Positions 1 through 8,069 of a stretch of DNA of 64,000 nt are shown piece by piece. Location: contig NZ_VCIA01000001.1 in the NCBI RefSeq assembly GCF_005887555.1, positions 2,852,001 to 2,916,000 of the forward strand. Direction: 5' to 3'. A program made the translations under genes and the position numbers. This DNA is from Lentibacillus cibarius. GTDB lineage: Bacteria > Bacillota > Bacilli > Bacillales > Amphibacillaceae. Numbering within the stretch: the stretch's first letter is position 1; the number at the start of each line of letters is the position of its first letter. The notes below the pieces were generated by a model that searched no databases, was not told where the DNA came from, and saw only the letters and a program-made list of their open reading frames with translations.

Positions 1-146
1 TCACCAGAGAAAATGGCGCCTTCTTTTTGAACGGCTATTCCCTTGGCTTTTGTACGGGCACATACGGCGTCACCGATATTAAAGATGCTGCTGTATGTTA
101 AGCCGTTTAATTTAATGTTTCGAACGGAAGATGTACGCTGCTGCAT
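1..146 (-). CDS. gerPE: Spore germination protein GerPE (partial, runs off window start)
   Basis: Only the first 48 codons lie in the window. The reading begins MQQRTSSVRN and contains a YSSIFNIGD segment, the hallmark of the small GerP proteins, which are needed for germinants to cross the spore coat. It follows gerPD immediately in a same-strand chain, with the ATG 8 bases after the gerPD stop codon. An earlier ATG overlapping the gerPD stop runs into a stop after 15 codons and was not used. Identity comes from position in the operon and the motif; the C-terminus is not visible. Confidence 0.85.
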   Translation of the reverse strand, partial: MQQRTSSVRNIKLNGLTYSSIFNIGDAVCARTKAKGIAVQKEGAIFSG

Positions 147-153
147 GCTCTCA

Positions 154-327
154 TCACCCGGATAAAGGAACAATGGTGCCAATGGTGGCTGCCTCAGGCG
201 GGGTGTCAAAGAAAGACGAGAGCACAAATCGTTCGTTATCACCAATCAGGAACACAGACGATGCTGTTACAGTACCGATGTCAACCTGATCGACACAAAG
301 CTCCCAATTGTGTACTTCCATATTCAT
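154..327 (-). CDS. gerPD: Spore germination protein GerPD
   Basis: A 57-residue protein beginning MNMEVHNWEL, with the GerP-type segment SSVFLIGDNE and a C-terminal FFDTPPE stretch shared with B. subtilis GerPD (58 aa). Its ATG overlaps the gerPC stop codon in an ATGA arrangement, so translation is probably coupled. GerP proteins are inner-coat components that make the spore permeable to germinants. It lies fourth in the gerPABCDE order and should be transcribed in the mother cell. Second Met at codon 3 is a possible alternative start. Confidence 0.88.
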   Translation of the reverse strand: MNMEVHNWELCVDQVDIGTVTASSVFLIGDNERFVLSSFFDTPPEAATIGTIVPLSG

Positions 328-878
328 CTGTTATCATCCCCTTCCATATATTTGCTTAAGGAGTGGCGAATTTCTTGTTTAATCTGATCCGCAATATACG
401 TTTTCGTCTCTTCCTCATGAAGGTTGCGCTGATTACGCTTAGCCTCTTCCTCATAAAAGGCAATTCGATCAGGCAACTGTTTAGCAATATCCTCTGTAAG
501 AACGGCCGGATCGATGGTATCCGGAGCAATTTGGTATTGTGCTGCCATTTCCCGGATAAGTTGTTCGCCATTATTATTCAAATAACCGTTTAGCTCTGTC
601 AGCAGTTGCCGTTTAAGCGAAGACTTGCCAGAATCAGGAACGGATAGGTCTTCTATGTCTTTCAGGTCATTCGGGGATAGGCCGATATGCAGTGTCCCAT
701 CAAGTTTTTCTATTTTCAGTTGGTCAAAATTGTATTCCACTTTTTCAACGGTTTGCTCTTTTTTCTGGTTGTTATCATTTTCGATGACTTGCATTCTCGA
801 TTCGAGTGACCGGATGAACTGGTCTTGTTCATCAATCCGCTGATGGAGATAGTAGATGTAGTCATTCCAGTTGTTCAT
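324..878 (-). CDS. gerPC: Spore germination protein GerPC
   Basis: A 184-residue hydrophilic protein. The first 50 residues look coiled-coil (YYLHQRIDEQ, IRSLESRMQV), followed by a central DGTLHIGLSP segment and a charged C-terminal helix, as in the GerPC family. It is the largest member of the gerP operon and, from family knowledge, a coat protein needed for normal germinant permeability. A good GGAGG-type site precedes the ATG. It sits 63 bases after gerPB and overlaps gerPD by 4 bases. Confidence 0.9.
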   Translation of the reverse strand: MNNWNDYIYYLHQRIDEQDQFIRSLESRMQVIENDNNQKKEQTVEKVEYNFDQLKIEKLDGTLHIGLSPNDLKDIEDLSVPDSGKSSLKRQLLTELNGYLNNNGEQLIREMAAQYQIAPDTIDPAVLTEDIAKQLPDRIAFYEEEAKRNQRNLHEEETKTYIADQIKQEIRHSLSKYMEGDDNR

Positions 879-941
879 GAGGTGTCCTCCTTTTGGCTGG
901 GCAAAGACCTACACACAACATATGCATATACTTACGAAGTG

Positions 942-1148
942 TTACGTTTCTGGTTTTTGCAAACGGATGATAGCGGACTCGCCAATCGGTTCGGCCGGCT
1001 CAGCGGGCTCAGTATAACCGCCTGTATTATAAATATCAGCTTTCGACTGAATGCTGCCAGTGCTGCCAATCTGTAGCACAGATGAATTTGATATCGATCC
1101 AACTTTAATGAATTGAATTGAAATGGATTGGTGAATAGTGAGATGCAT
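942..1148 (-). CDS. gerPB: Spore germination protein GerPB
   Basis: A 68-residue protein starting MHLTIHQSIS. The start was chosen because GGAGGT sits 8 bases upstream; the frame stays open a further 17 codons but without a better start. It contains the GerP-type SSVLQIGSTG segment and ends in a proline/glutamate-rich tail, as GerPB proteins do. It lies second in the operon, 19 bases after gerPA, and belongs to the same mother-cell coat permeability system. Confidence 0.88.
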   Translation of the reverse strand: MHLTIHQSISIQFIKVGSISNSSVLQIGSTGSIQSKADIYNTGGYTEPAEPAEPIGESAIIRLQKPET

Positions 1149-1167
1149 AAGGGATACCTCCATTCTG

Positions 1168-1383
1168 TTAGGAAAGGATATTTTGATCCGCCTTATCATT
1201 ATCCTTTACGTACGTGTTTGACTGTCCAAGCCTAATGTATGTCCCGTCACCGGTATTAAAAGACCCACCGCCAGCATAGGTTTTTGCAGTGCTTTCCGGA
1301 CACATGGAATAGACGTCACCGATGTTAAAGATGCTGGAATTGCCGATGTTGTTTACTTTAACTGCACCTACTTTTGCTGGCAT
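1168..1383 (-). CDS. gerPA: Spore germination protein GerPA (GerPA/GerPF family)
   Basis: A 71-residue protein, MPAKVGAVKV at the start, with NSSIFNIGDV and GGGSFNTGD segments typical of the GerPA/GerPF family. It is the first gene of the minus-strand gerP operon; the other GerPA/PF-like copy (gerPF) is expected beyond the window start. AAGGAGGAAG lies just upstream of the ATG. Family role: spore coat passage of germinants. The family alone does not separate GerPA from GerPF; operon position favours GerPA. Confidence 0.87.
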   Translation of the reverse strand: MPAKVGAVKVNNIGNSSIFNIGDVYSMCPESTAKTYAGGGSFNTGDGTYIRLGQSNTYVKDNDKADQNILS

Positions 1384-1406
1384 CGCACTTCCTCCTTTTA
1401 TGTATA

Positions 1407-1415
1407 TAGTTTATG
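1407..1415 (-). promoter_or_regulatory. Candidate SigK -10 element for the gerP operon
   Basis: Read on the minus strand this is CATAAACTA, an exact match to the SigK -10 pattern CATANNNTA, about 24 bases upstream of the gerPA ATG. gerP of B. subtilis is SigK dependent. The -35 element is not distinct, and the implied leader is short, so this is a candidate only. Confidence 0.45.
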
Positions 1416-1657
1416 TACAGAAGCGGATTTTTGAAACCATAAAGCGAGGAATTCTGCTTGCCAGTAGAGACCGCAGTATAAAATTATCCATAGAATTGAC
1501 ACCTTTTTTTTTGTTTGTTCAACCAGTTATTCTTAAAAAGAGCAGGTTTTATATGAACGTATTATGTCAAAATGGACGCAATTATTATAGGTGAATCTTA
1601 CCAAATAAAGGATAATTTTAATCCAGGGCAATGAACCTATCCCTGTCCTTTCAATGG

Positions 1658-2194
1658 TTACTTCATCATCTCAATTGAAAAATCAAAATACATGATTATG
1701 AATGCCCCAATCGGAATACCTATCAACCATGCCCACAATGGTCTGCTGTGGTGAAGGCGTAATGTAGGGAAAATAGCACAGTTAAAGAGAACAGACCAAG
1801 CGTAATTCCAGCCGTTATGATAAGTCCCCAATCCGGATACAATTGAAATATATTCATTCAAATTAAAAATGAAAATCCATAAAAGAATCCAAACTATTTG
1901 TGCCATCTTTTTTTGGGGATAATTTGCAAGAAAAATCAATACGACAGCTGGATACATCGAAAGGGAAATAAAATAGTCAGTTAATGTGTGGTTTGGAAGT
2001 AAAAGAGATTCTTCATACCTCCAAAGAGGATGCGGGTACATTAAAATACTGCTAAAGAAATCCATGCAAATAATAAATAAAATGGTCGGATAATAATTCC
2101 TCCAATTTCTCCAATCACCCCAAATAAAAACAGCTATTAAAAATATTAAAGGTTGTATTATTTGGAGAAAAATTGAACTAAGGATAAATTTCAT
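1658..2194 (-). CDS. CBO0543-family integral membrane protein
   Basis: A 178-residue hydrophobic protein with about five predicted membrane spans. Conserved-looking features are WRNYYPTILF, the MYPHPLWRYE stretch after the second span and NLNEYISI, matching the pattern I associate with CBO0543-family proteins of spore-formers. No function is established for the family as far as I know. It is monocistronic, with a GGTGG site 11 bases from the ATG. About 270 bases between it and gerPA show no gene. Confidence 0.65.
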   Translation of the reverse strand: MKFILSSIFLQIIQPLIFLIAVFIWGDWRNWRNYYPTILFIICMDFFSSILMYPHPLWRYEESLLLPNHTLTDYFISLSMYPAVVLIFLANYPQKKMAQIVWILLWIFIFNLNEYISIVSGLGTYHNGWNYAWSVLFNCAIFPTLRLHHSRPLWAWLIGIPIGAFIIMYFDFSIEMMK

Positions 2195-2482
2195 TGCTAA
2201 AATCCACCGCCAAAAACATTATGTTTATTATGCTAAAAAGTTCACCCACAGGGTTAATTCAAAAGGAATCTTCATAATTAATTTTCCAATAAAGAATTGT
2301 CTTATTCTAATTACCTCATAGTTACGTTAAAATGTACTATAGGTTAGAGAAATTCCCACAATCGGGCACTTTCGCGGAATAAGTCGTGCGCCTGTGATGC
2401 CTTCATTGGGGCATTAATCGAATAACCGAAAATATGATAGGAATTTAGTGTTACAGAGTGTATAAGTAGAGGATGGTTTGCT

Positions 2483-2575
2483 TTGAAGCTCTGGGAGAAA
2501 GTCATTGTTGTAGTAGCAATGACTTTACTGGTAGTTGTTGCAGTAGCTGTTGTTTGGACTTGCAGGTTGACATAG
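2483..2575 (+). CDS. Possible small membrane peptide, TTG start (weak)
   Basis: A 30-codon frame starting TTG (KLWEKVIVVV...) is almost one hydrophobic helix rich in valine and alanine. It ends in TAG exactly where the dehydrogenase remnant begins. The ribosome site is poor (AGAGGAT). It may be a real micropeptide or simply part of the decayed region. The upstream 2195-2482 stretch shows no gene. Confidence 0.25.
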   Translation: MKLWEKVIVVVAMTLLVVVAVAVVWTCRLT

Positions 2576-2688
2576 GCGGCGCAGTGAAATCAGGAACATT
2601 TTTTGATCCAGATCGGATTGCTGAAGCATATTGGGAACTTTTTACTAAACACGATAAAAAAAGATCCTATATCAGCAGTAAATGGTAA
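2575..2688 (+). pseudogene. C-terminal remnant of a short-chain dehydrogenase
   Basis: The translated segment GGAVKSGTFFDPDRIAEAYW is what the last ~40 residues of SDR-family oxidoreductases look like (GG...G.FFDPD.IAE.YW.L). There is no Rossmann GxxxGxG region, catalytic YxxxK or start codon upstream, so only the tail survives. The frame is open further upstream but reads Cys/Ser-rich nonsense, so the 2473 ATG is not believed. Confidence 0.6.
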
Positions 2689-2747
2689 TAAGTTTTTGCA
2701 GCCTCATTAAAGGGCGCAACTGTGGAGTAAGACAATAAAAACAAAGT

Positions 2748-2789
2748 AAAAAACGCTTGGATAAGTTATAATCTATCCAAGCGTTTTTA
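2748..2789. terminator. Rho-independent terminator (AAAACGCTTGGA stem)
   Basis: Arms AAAAAACGCTTGGATA and TATCCAAGCGTTTTT pair perfectly around a 10-base loop, with A and T runs on both sides, so it can work in both directions. It serves rocD (minus) or the remnant (plus). The same stem recurs at 36459 and 63758. Confidence 0.85.
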
Positions 2790-2928
2790 ACTCTTTAAAT
2801 CGAATGTGAAAATAGTTTTTCTAAGCAAAGTCAATTTGTGTGCTATTTGTAATGTTAGTTGCATTTTCTCCGCAGTGAGTGAACTTGCTTAGGCACTTCA
2901 TGTGGTGGAGCTGCCCTTTTGGTGATGT

Positions 2929-4125
2929 TTAGCCTGCCAATACTTCTTTAATATGGCCAATTGCCCAGTCAAGATCTTCTTGTTCGATAACGAGCGGTGG
3001 TGCAAATCGGATGACGTTATCGTGTGTTTCTTTGCATAGTAGGCCTTTTTCCTTTAGTGCTTCACAGTACGGGCGGGCTGGTTCGGTGAGTTCCACACCG
3101 ATGAATAGGCCTTTGCCCCGTACTTCCTTGATTTTCGGATTATTGATCTTTGTCAGTTCATCCATCATGTAATTGCCTAGTTTCAGCGAGCGATCAGCCA
3201 GTTTCTCTTCCTCGAGTACTTCCAGTGATGCGGTGGAAACGGCACAAGCAAGCGGATTTCCGCCAAATGTCGATCCGTGTGATCCCGGGTTAAAAACGCC
3301 AAGAATATCTTTGTTAGCAACAACGCAGGAAATAGGCATGATACCACCGCCGAGTGCTTTGCCGAGAATCAGGACATCTGGTACGACATCTTCCCAATCG
3401 CAGGCGAACATTTTTCCGGTTCGGCCAAGTCCAGCCTGAATTTCATCGGCCATATATAGGACGTTGTTGGCGGAACAGACGTCATACGCTTCTTTCAAAA
3501 ATCCTTCCGGCGGTATGTTGATACCCGCTTCCCCCTGTATTGGTTCGAACAGAAAGGCTGCCGTGTTTTCAGTGATGGCATTTCTTAAAGCATCAACGTC
3601 ACCATATGGGATAACTTTGATGCCTGGCAGCAACGGCCCATATCCGCGCTGGTATTCAGCCTCAGATGAAAGGGAGACGGCTGTCATTGTCCGGCCATGG
3701 AAGTTTCCTTCACAGACAATGACTTCTGCCTGGTCTTCTTGAACGCCTTTGACATCATATGCCCAGCGGCGGGCGGCTTTAAATGCCGTTTCAACCGCTT
3801 CAGCACCGGAGTTCATCGGAAGTGCCATTTCCTTATTTGTTAGTTTGCAGATTTTTTCATACCATGGTCCAAGTTGATCGTTATGAAAGGCTCGGGATGT
3901 GAGGGTAACGGCGTCCGCCTGGTCTTTTAGCGCTTGAACAATTTTCGGATGGCGGTGTCCCTGGTTTAACGCAGAATAGGAACTGAGCATGTCCATATAG
4001 CGGTTGCCTTCCGGGTCACGAACCCAAACACCTTCTGCTTTTGCTATGACAACAGGGAGTGGATGATAGTTTTTCGCACCATATTCCTGTGTTTGATCAA
4101 TGATCTGCTGACTTGTTTCAGTCAT
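2929..4125 (-). CDS. rocD: Ornithine aminotransferase
   Basis: A 398-residue class-III PLP aminotransferase, the usual RocD length. It converts ornithine plus 2-oxoglutarate to glutamate semialdehyde plus glutamate in arginine/ornithine breakdown and proline formation. Visible features: [10 protein letters not shown] (residues 105-114, cofactor phosphate region), DE at 227-228, the PLP lysine K256 in [10 protein letters not shown], and [10 protein letters not shown]. It is monocistronic, with GGAGGGATATT before the ATG. No rocR-type neighbours are present. GABA aminotransferase is less likely because of the length and the TSRAFHND stretch typical of RocD. Confidence 0.93.
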   Translation of the reverse strand: MTETSQQIIDQTQEYGAKNYHPLPVVIAKAEGVWVRDPEGNRYMDMLSSYSALNQGHRHPKIVQALKDQADAVTLTSRAFHNDQLGPWYEKICKLTNKEMALPMNSGAEAVETAFKAARRWAYDVKGVQEDQAEVIVCEGNFHGRTMTAVSLSSEAEYQRGYGPLLPGIKVIPYGDVDALRNAITENTAAFLFEPIQGEAGINIPPEGFLKEAYDVCSANNVLYMADEIQAGLGRTGKMFACDWEDVVPDVLILGKALGGGIMPISCVVANKDILGVFNPGSHGSTFGGNPLACAVSTASLEVLEEEKLADRSLKLGNYMMDELTKINNPKIKEVRGKGLFIGVELTEPARPYCEALKEKGLLCKETHDNVIRFAPPLVIEQEDLDWAIGHIKEVLAG

Positions 4126-4299
4126 AATATCCCTCCGAATTCAAAAATACATTGCATTTTTATTATAACAGTTTTTGTGCTGTTTTACTTGCTTCTATGA
4201 TCCGAATTTTAAAGATTTGCAGAAATATGGATTATTCATTAGTTTTAATATTGTTATATCCTGCGGTGGAAAAGGCAAATACTAGTTTTGTTCTTGAAT

Positions 4300-4404
4300 A
4301 AGAAACTATAAAATTTAGCGATATAACTTTTACTTGCAAGGTTAGGCCACGTCCGGATTCCAGGACGTACTAGTGCCGGCGCCCACACAGGACGTACCGA
4401 ACTT
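4300..4404. repeat. Dispersed composite intergenic repeat, copy A
   Basis: The left half (to about 4352) is close to 30192-30244: both read GCGATATAACTTT..ACTTGCAAGGTTA.GCCACGT. The right half (CAGGACGTACTAGTGC ... CACAGGACGT) matches 59248-59300. It fills most of the 384-base rocD-yisL gap; nothing else was recognised there apart from the yisL promoter region. Confidence 0.65.
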
Positions 4405-4509
4405 AGTTGGATTTCCAATTAACTTTCAAATGAATTTTACAACAGGACATGTTAAGATGGTAATTATGATTAGGTGCTATAGTATGATTGGAGGAGGAAC
4501 AGTTAAAAG

Positions 4510-4875
4510 ATGAATACGCATTTACATGTAACTGCATGGGTTTTGGCAATTATTCTGTTTATTGCTGTCGTTATACTTAATAAGTCAGGCAAAGCAAAAG
4601 GTGCCAAAATCGTGCAAATGATTCTTCGGTTGGATTACCTACTAATATTGTATTCCGGGGGCACGCTGCTTAGTTATTATTTTAATGGTCCGCAAATGGG
4701 TGAGGCCATTTTCAAAGCACTGGCTGGCATCTGGATGATTTTTGCAATGGAAATGATTAGTCTGAAGTCCGGCAGAGAAGAAGCTACAAAAAGTTGGTGG
4801 ATTCAACTTGTCATTGCTTTTATTCTTACATTAATCTTAGGGTTTGGCCGACTTGGTCTGGGCTTGTTGCCATAA
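4510..4875 (+). CDS. yisL: YisL family membrane protein (DUF1516)
   Basis: A 121-residue protein with four predicted membrane segments (residues about 9-23, 41-58, 64-84 and 97-120). It begins MNTHLHVTAW and has LRLDYLLILYSGGTLL in the second span, as in the Bacillus YisL family. The biochemical role is unknown. Preceded by GGAGGAGGAA with a somewhat long spacing. It is a single gene with a terminator at 4892-4922. Confidence 0.85.
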   Translation: MNTHLHVTAWVLAIILFIAVVILNKSGKAKGAKIVQMILRLDYLLILYSGGTLLSYYFNGPQMGEAIFKALAGIWMIFAMEMISLKSGREEATKSWWIQLVIAFILTLILGFGRLGLGLLP

Positions 4876-4891
4876 TATAGCAAAACGAATT

Positions 4892-4922
4892 GGGCTTCTC
4901 CAAATGGGAGAGGTCCTTTTTT
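4892..4922 (+). terminator. Terminator after yisL
   Basis: GGGCTTCTCC pairs imperfectly with GGGAGAGGTCC across a 4-base loop, followed by TTTTTT. Confidence 0.65.
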
Positions 4923-5086
4923 GGTTAAATCGTTGAAAAAAGAGTTGTTACCAATATAATCTATGGGAAGAAAACAGCTTATAATAAGTGACTGATTTTC
5001 GACAATTTCAGTTTCCTGATTGACTATTGGCATCAATCGTCAATAATAGAAAGGGAATGTTAATTTTACTATGAAGGAGTACATAT

Positions 5087-6580
5087 ATGAAAAGAATCGT
5101 AGTACTGCTGGCTGCTGTCATTTTCGTGGTTATAGCAAGCCCGGTTTCCGCTGAAGAAAAGGAAACGGTTAATGATGAAATATTTTATAATATTCTTGTC
5201 GACCGTTTTAACAATGGTGATCAGTCCCGACAAGCACAGATTGATTTAGATGATCCGCGCGCCTATCATGGTGGCGATTTACAAGGGATTATTGATAAGC
5301 TCGGTCATTTCGAGGAACTAGGGTATACGACACTGACCCTTTCCCCGATTATGGATAATGCCCCAGATGGCTACCACGGTTATTGGGTGGAAAACTTCCG
5401 GAAAGTTGATCCACAATATGGTACAATGGCGGACTTGAAAAAGCTGGTAGAAAAGGCACATAACCGCGATATCAAAGTTGTGCTTGAATTTGTCACCAAT
5501 TATGTGTCCAACACGCATCCGATGCTGGATAATCCGAATAAATCCGATTGGGTGCACAAAACGAATCCAGAAGCATCCCAGCAGTGGCTGGATCAGACGA
5601 AAAGGGTGAATCAAACGAATCCGGAAGTCCAGACATTTCTCGAGGAAACAGCCGATTTCTGGATAAAAGAAGCAAACATTGATGGTTACCTGTTTCACGC
5701 GGCGGATAAAGCAAACAAAGACTTTCTGCAGCAGCTGTCAACACATATCAATAAGCAAGACCCGTCGTTTTTCCAGCTTGCATCTATTCTCGAGCCAGCT
5801 AATTATGACGGATGGCTTTCGGACATAGAGACACTGGATGCTGTTGAGGATCATACATTGCAACCGTCCATGGTCGAAACGCTAGCTGATCCCGGAGCAC
5901 CGGTTGAAGCGATTTATGATACTTGGACTGAAAATGGAAAGAAACAGGGATTGAACTATCTGGATAGCAAACAGACGGAGCGGTTTACAACCAAACTTTT
6001 GAAAAATGGCCGAAACCCATTGACAACATGGAAGTTGGCATTAACTTATCTTTACACTGCCCCGGGTGCACCAATGATTTGGCAAGGATCTGAGATTCCG
6101 ATGGGTGGTGAAAGTTTAAGTGATAATCATCGCTTTGTGCAATGGAACAGTGCGGATGATGATTTGAAAAAATTCGCCGGTCGCATTGCCGCACTCCGCT
6201 CAGAATTTCCGGCACTGCAGCACGGTGACTATGAACTTGCCGGATCGGATGGTTCCATGAGTGTGTTCAAACGTTCCTTTGAAGGGGAAACGGTCTTTAT
6301 TGCGATCAATAATGATACGCATTCACGCTCTATCATTGTCGACGACATCTCGAACGATAAGCAGTTGAAAGGACTGCTTGGTGACAATCTTGTCCGGGCA
6401 AATGACAATGGGAAGTTCAGAATAGGATTGGCAAGGGAAACCGCGGAAGTTTATGTCATCCAGAATGATACCGGGTTGAACTGGCTTCTAATTGTACCGA
6501 TAGCAGGAATTTTTATCATCTTTATCGCAGGGATATTCTATATAAACAGGAAAAACAAAAAGCAGGAAGCTGATGCCTAA
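5087..6580 (+). CDS. Secreted, membrane-anchored alpha-amylase-fold (GH13) protein, catalytic residues lost
   Basis: A 497-residue protein with a signal peptide (1-22), a GH13-type barrel and a C-terminal anchor (about 466-487) followed by RKNKK. The fold is clear: ILVDRFNNGD (36-45), YHGGDLQGI (60-68), YHGYWVENF (96-104) and VDPQYGTM (107-114). The four GH13 regions are altered. Region I is EFVTNY (134-139, normally DxxxNH). Region II is GYLFHAADK (200-208), with His204 where the Asp nucleophile should be and Leu202 for the Arg. Region III has Ser233 where the acid/base Glu is expected. Region IV is YLDSKQ (291-296), with Gln296 for the third Asp. Activity on alpha-glucans is therefore unlikely; a binding or structural role is an inference. 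The terminator overlaps the stop codon. Confidence 0.85.
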   Translation: MKRIVVLLAAVIFVVIASPVSAEEKETVNDEIFYNILVDRFNNGDQSRQAQIDLDDPRAYHGGDLQGIIDKLGHFEELGYTTLTLSPIMDNAPDGYHGYWVENFRKVDPQYGTMADLKKLVEKAHNRDIKVVLEFVTNYVSNTHPMLDNPNKSDWVHKTNPEASQQWLDQTKRVNQTNPEVQTFLEETADFWIKEANIDGYLFHAADKANKDFLQQLSTHINKQDPSFFQLASILEPANYDGWLSDIETLDAVEDHTLQPSMVETLADPGAPVEAIYDTWTENGKKQGLNYLDSKQTERFTTKLLKNGRNPLTTWKLALTYLYTAPGAPMIWQGSEIPMGGESLSDNHRFVQWNSADDDLKKFAGRIAALRSEFPALQHGDYELAGSDGSMSVFKRSFEGETVFIAINNDTHSRSIIVDDISNDKQLKGLLGDNLVRANDNGKFRIGLARETAEVYVIQNDTGLNWLLIVPIAGIFIIFIAGIFYINRKNKKQEADA

Positions 6581-6600
6581 TGGACAGCTTCCTGCTTTTT
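6557..6600. terminator. Bidirectional terminator between the amylase-fold gene and yppF
   Basis: AAAAAGCAGGAAGCTG and CAGCTTCCTGCTTTTT pair perfectly around 12 bases. It spans the stop codon of the plus-strand gene and also serves the convergent yppF. Confidence 0.9.
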
Positions 6601-6613
6601 GTTCTTGAAGGCT

Positions 6614-6799
6614 TCACGCATATTCATGGGCGGAGATGGCACCTTGTCGATGTAAGTAATGGTAAATGTTCCGGTAATGACTGATGTCAATATCACCTGT
6701 AATATATTTATGCTGATAAAAATCCAACAGAGCATTGATAGACGCCGGTGGTTCGTTTCGTTCCCTCTCAAAAATCGTTATTAGTTCAAAAATGCTCAT
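6614..6799 (-). CDS. yppF: YppF-like small protein
   Basis: A 61-residue protein, MSIFELITIF at the start, with the pattern ALLDFYQHKYI..DI...YRN that I associate with B. subtilis YppF (about 62 aa). GGGGGG precedes the ATG. An overlapping frame on the same strand (to 6577) looks like a shadow. No function is known. The gene faces the amylase-fold gene and shares its terminator. Confidence 0.65.
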   Translation of the reverse strand: MSIFELITIFERERNEPPASINALLDFYQHKYITGDIDISHYRNIYHYLHRQGAISAHEYA

Positions 6800-7004
6800 T
6801 CATTTCCCCCCCATTTCGGTATAAGTGGATTTAACAGAAATATATGCTGGGGATAATAGAATCATGATAGTTTATCCTTCCTAACATGAATCTCACTGCG
6901 AATAAATTTTTCTGAGCATTTACCACACCTGGAAAAAAGCCCCTTCATTTCCGTATATCATCCAATGATGCAGGTAATAATAGGAAATAAAGGAGAGTGA
7001 TGAA

Positions 7005-7421
7005 ATGGCAGGACCAGCATTGCGTAAAGCTGACAGTCATGCATCCATTCACGAAGCCGCATTGCAGGAGGCCAGAGAGCTTACCAATGTATATGCGAAC
7101 TTGCTGAAAAGCGGAGATACAGCTGATGCTCTGGAAACCGCTTTTATTTTGCTGGAACATTGGGAAACGCGCACCCTGGCACATGCTGATGCAGAAGAAA
7201 AAGGTTTATATAAAGAGATTGCCGAGCAGTCACCGGAACAACATGATCATATTGTTGCGTTAACACGAGATCATGATTTGATGCGTTTGTTGGCACAAGA
7301 GTTAAATAGCATATTGGAACGTGATGGTGCAACATACCATGCGTTGCAACGTTTTCAGGCGCTGATTCTCGTGGATGAATTGCATAACCAAGAGGAAGAG
7401 AGAATTTTGCCTGAGCATTAA
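7005..7421 (+). CDS. Hemerythrin-domain (HHE) protein, first gene of the nar cluster
   Basis: A 138-residue all-helical protein. It has the metal-ligand pattern of HHE proteins: His16, His52 (EHWE), HDH at 80-82, HDLM from His90, His127 and Glu-rich 130-132 with a terminal His138. Such proteins bind a di-iron centre and are linked to O2 or NO sensing and Fe-S repair; that role here is inferred. AAAGGAGAGTG lies 5-10 bases before the ATG. Two small genes follow and then narG, so it probably belongs to the same transcript. Confidence 0.8.
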   Translation: MAGPALRKADSHASIHEAALQEARELTNVYANLLKSGDTADALETAFILLEHWETRTLAHADAEEKGLYKEIAEQSPEQHDHIVALTRDHDLMRLLAQELNSILERDGATYHALQRFQALILVDELHNQEEERILPEH

Positions 7422-7444
7422 ATGACAAGCTGGAGGTGTACGTG

Positions 7445-7759
7445 TTGAAAACAGTACAGACAAAACAGAACAGTAATTTGTTGCGTACGATGTATCCGAG
7501 TGCGTATAAATGTTTAATCGAGAAGCTTCAGGAACATAACATCCATTCATTTGACGTGCAGGCTACAGCCAGAAAAAAAGATGCTTATGTAAGTGTGTCT
7601 GTCCGCTTTGGTGAGCGGTTTGGACAGGAGAAGATACAAGACTTTCCAGAAAAGGCGCTGCATGAAACGGACAGTGACTTTGCGGCTTTTTGTGAAGAAG
7701 TACAGAAGACGTGTAAGGAAGTGCTTATAGCAGACTATTTTAAAATGGTCAAACCATAG
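7445..7759 (+). CDS. Unknown protein in nar cluster
   Basis: About 104 residues, with no family recognised. It is mixed alpha/beta in look, with a charged stretch FGERFGQEKIQDFPEKAL and a single Cys pair (FCEEVQKTC) near the end. GGAGG at 7432-7436 best fits the TTG start at 7445; GTG at 7442 and GTG at 7436 are in frame. It lies 23 bases after the hemerythrin gene and 16 bases before the next gene, so it is co-transcribed. A nitrate reductase accessory role is only suggested by position. Confidence 0.7.
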   Translation: MKTVQTKQNSNLLRTMYPSAYKCLIEKLQEHNIHSFDVQATARKKDAYVSVSVRFGERFGQEKIQDFPEKALHETDSDFAAFCEEVQKTCKEVLIADYFKMVKP

Positions 7760-7775
7760 AAAGCGAGGGGATTGT

Positions 7776-8069
7776 TTGTTTCAGTATGAACAGGAAGCTG
7801 CCATCGAACAAGACCGCGAAGATTTGATTGGACTATTAAAGTTGCGGTTCGGAACGCTGGAGCCACAAGTGATTGAGGCAATTTATCAACTAGATGATTA
7901 TGAAACCATTGAACGACTAATCTTGGTTGGCGCAAATGCACCTGATTTTAAGACGTTTCTGGAAGAGTTAGAAGAAGGAAAGGGTACATTCCGGATTGTT
8001 GGTGAACGATTCAATCCACTCGAATCGATAGCAGGAAATGGTGATACAGATGGAACAAAGCAAAAATAA
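7776..8069 (+). CDS. Small protein with DUF4351-like helical repeat, upstream of narG
   Basis: A 97-residue protein starting at TTG after GAGGGG. Residues about 18-68 (LIGLLKLRFGTLEPQVIEAI ... FKTFLEEL) resemble the C-terminal DUF4351 helical module found in Rpn-type proteins, but there is no nuclease domain here. Its last 20 bases overlap the start of narG, so the two are probably translationally coupled. The role is unknown; its fixed position in front of narG makes a link to nitrate reductase plausible. Confidence 0.65.
   Translation: MFQYEQEAAIEQDREDLIGLLKLRFGTLEPQVIEAIYQLDDYETIERLILVGANAPDFKTFLEELEEGKGTFRIVGERFNPLESIAGNGDTDGTKQK

Noticed and set aside
2473..2688. A 71-codon Cys-rich gene from ATG 2473
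   Set aside because: The first half is antisense-like nonsense rich in Cys/Ser; only the tail resembles a real (SDR) protein, so it is called a remnant.
5087..6580. Active alpha-amylase
   Set aside because: All three expected catalytic acids are replaced, so an enzyme call is not supported.
6900..7000. Fnr site ahead of the hemerythrin-nar operon
   Set aside because: No palindrome close to TGTGA-N6-TCACA was found by eye in this stretch.
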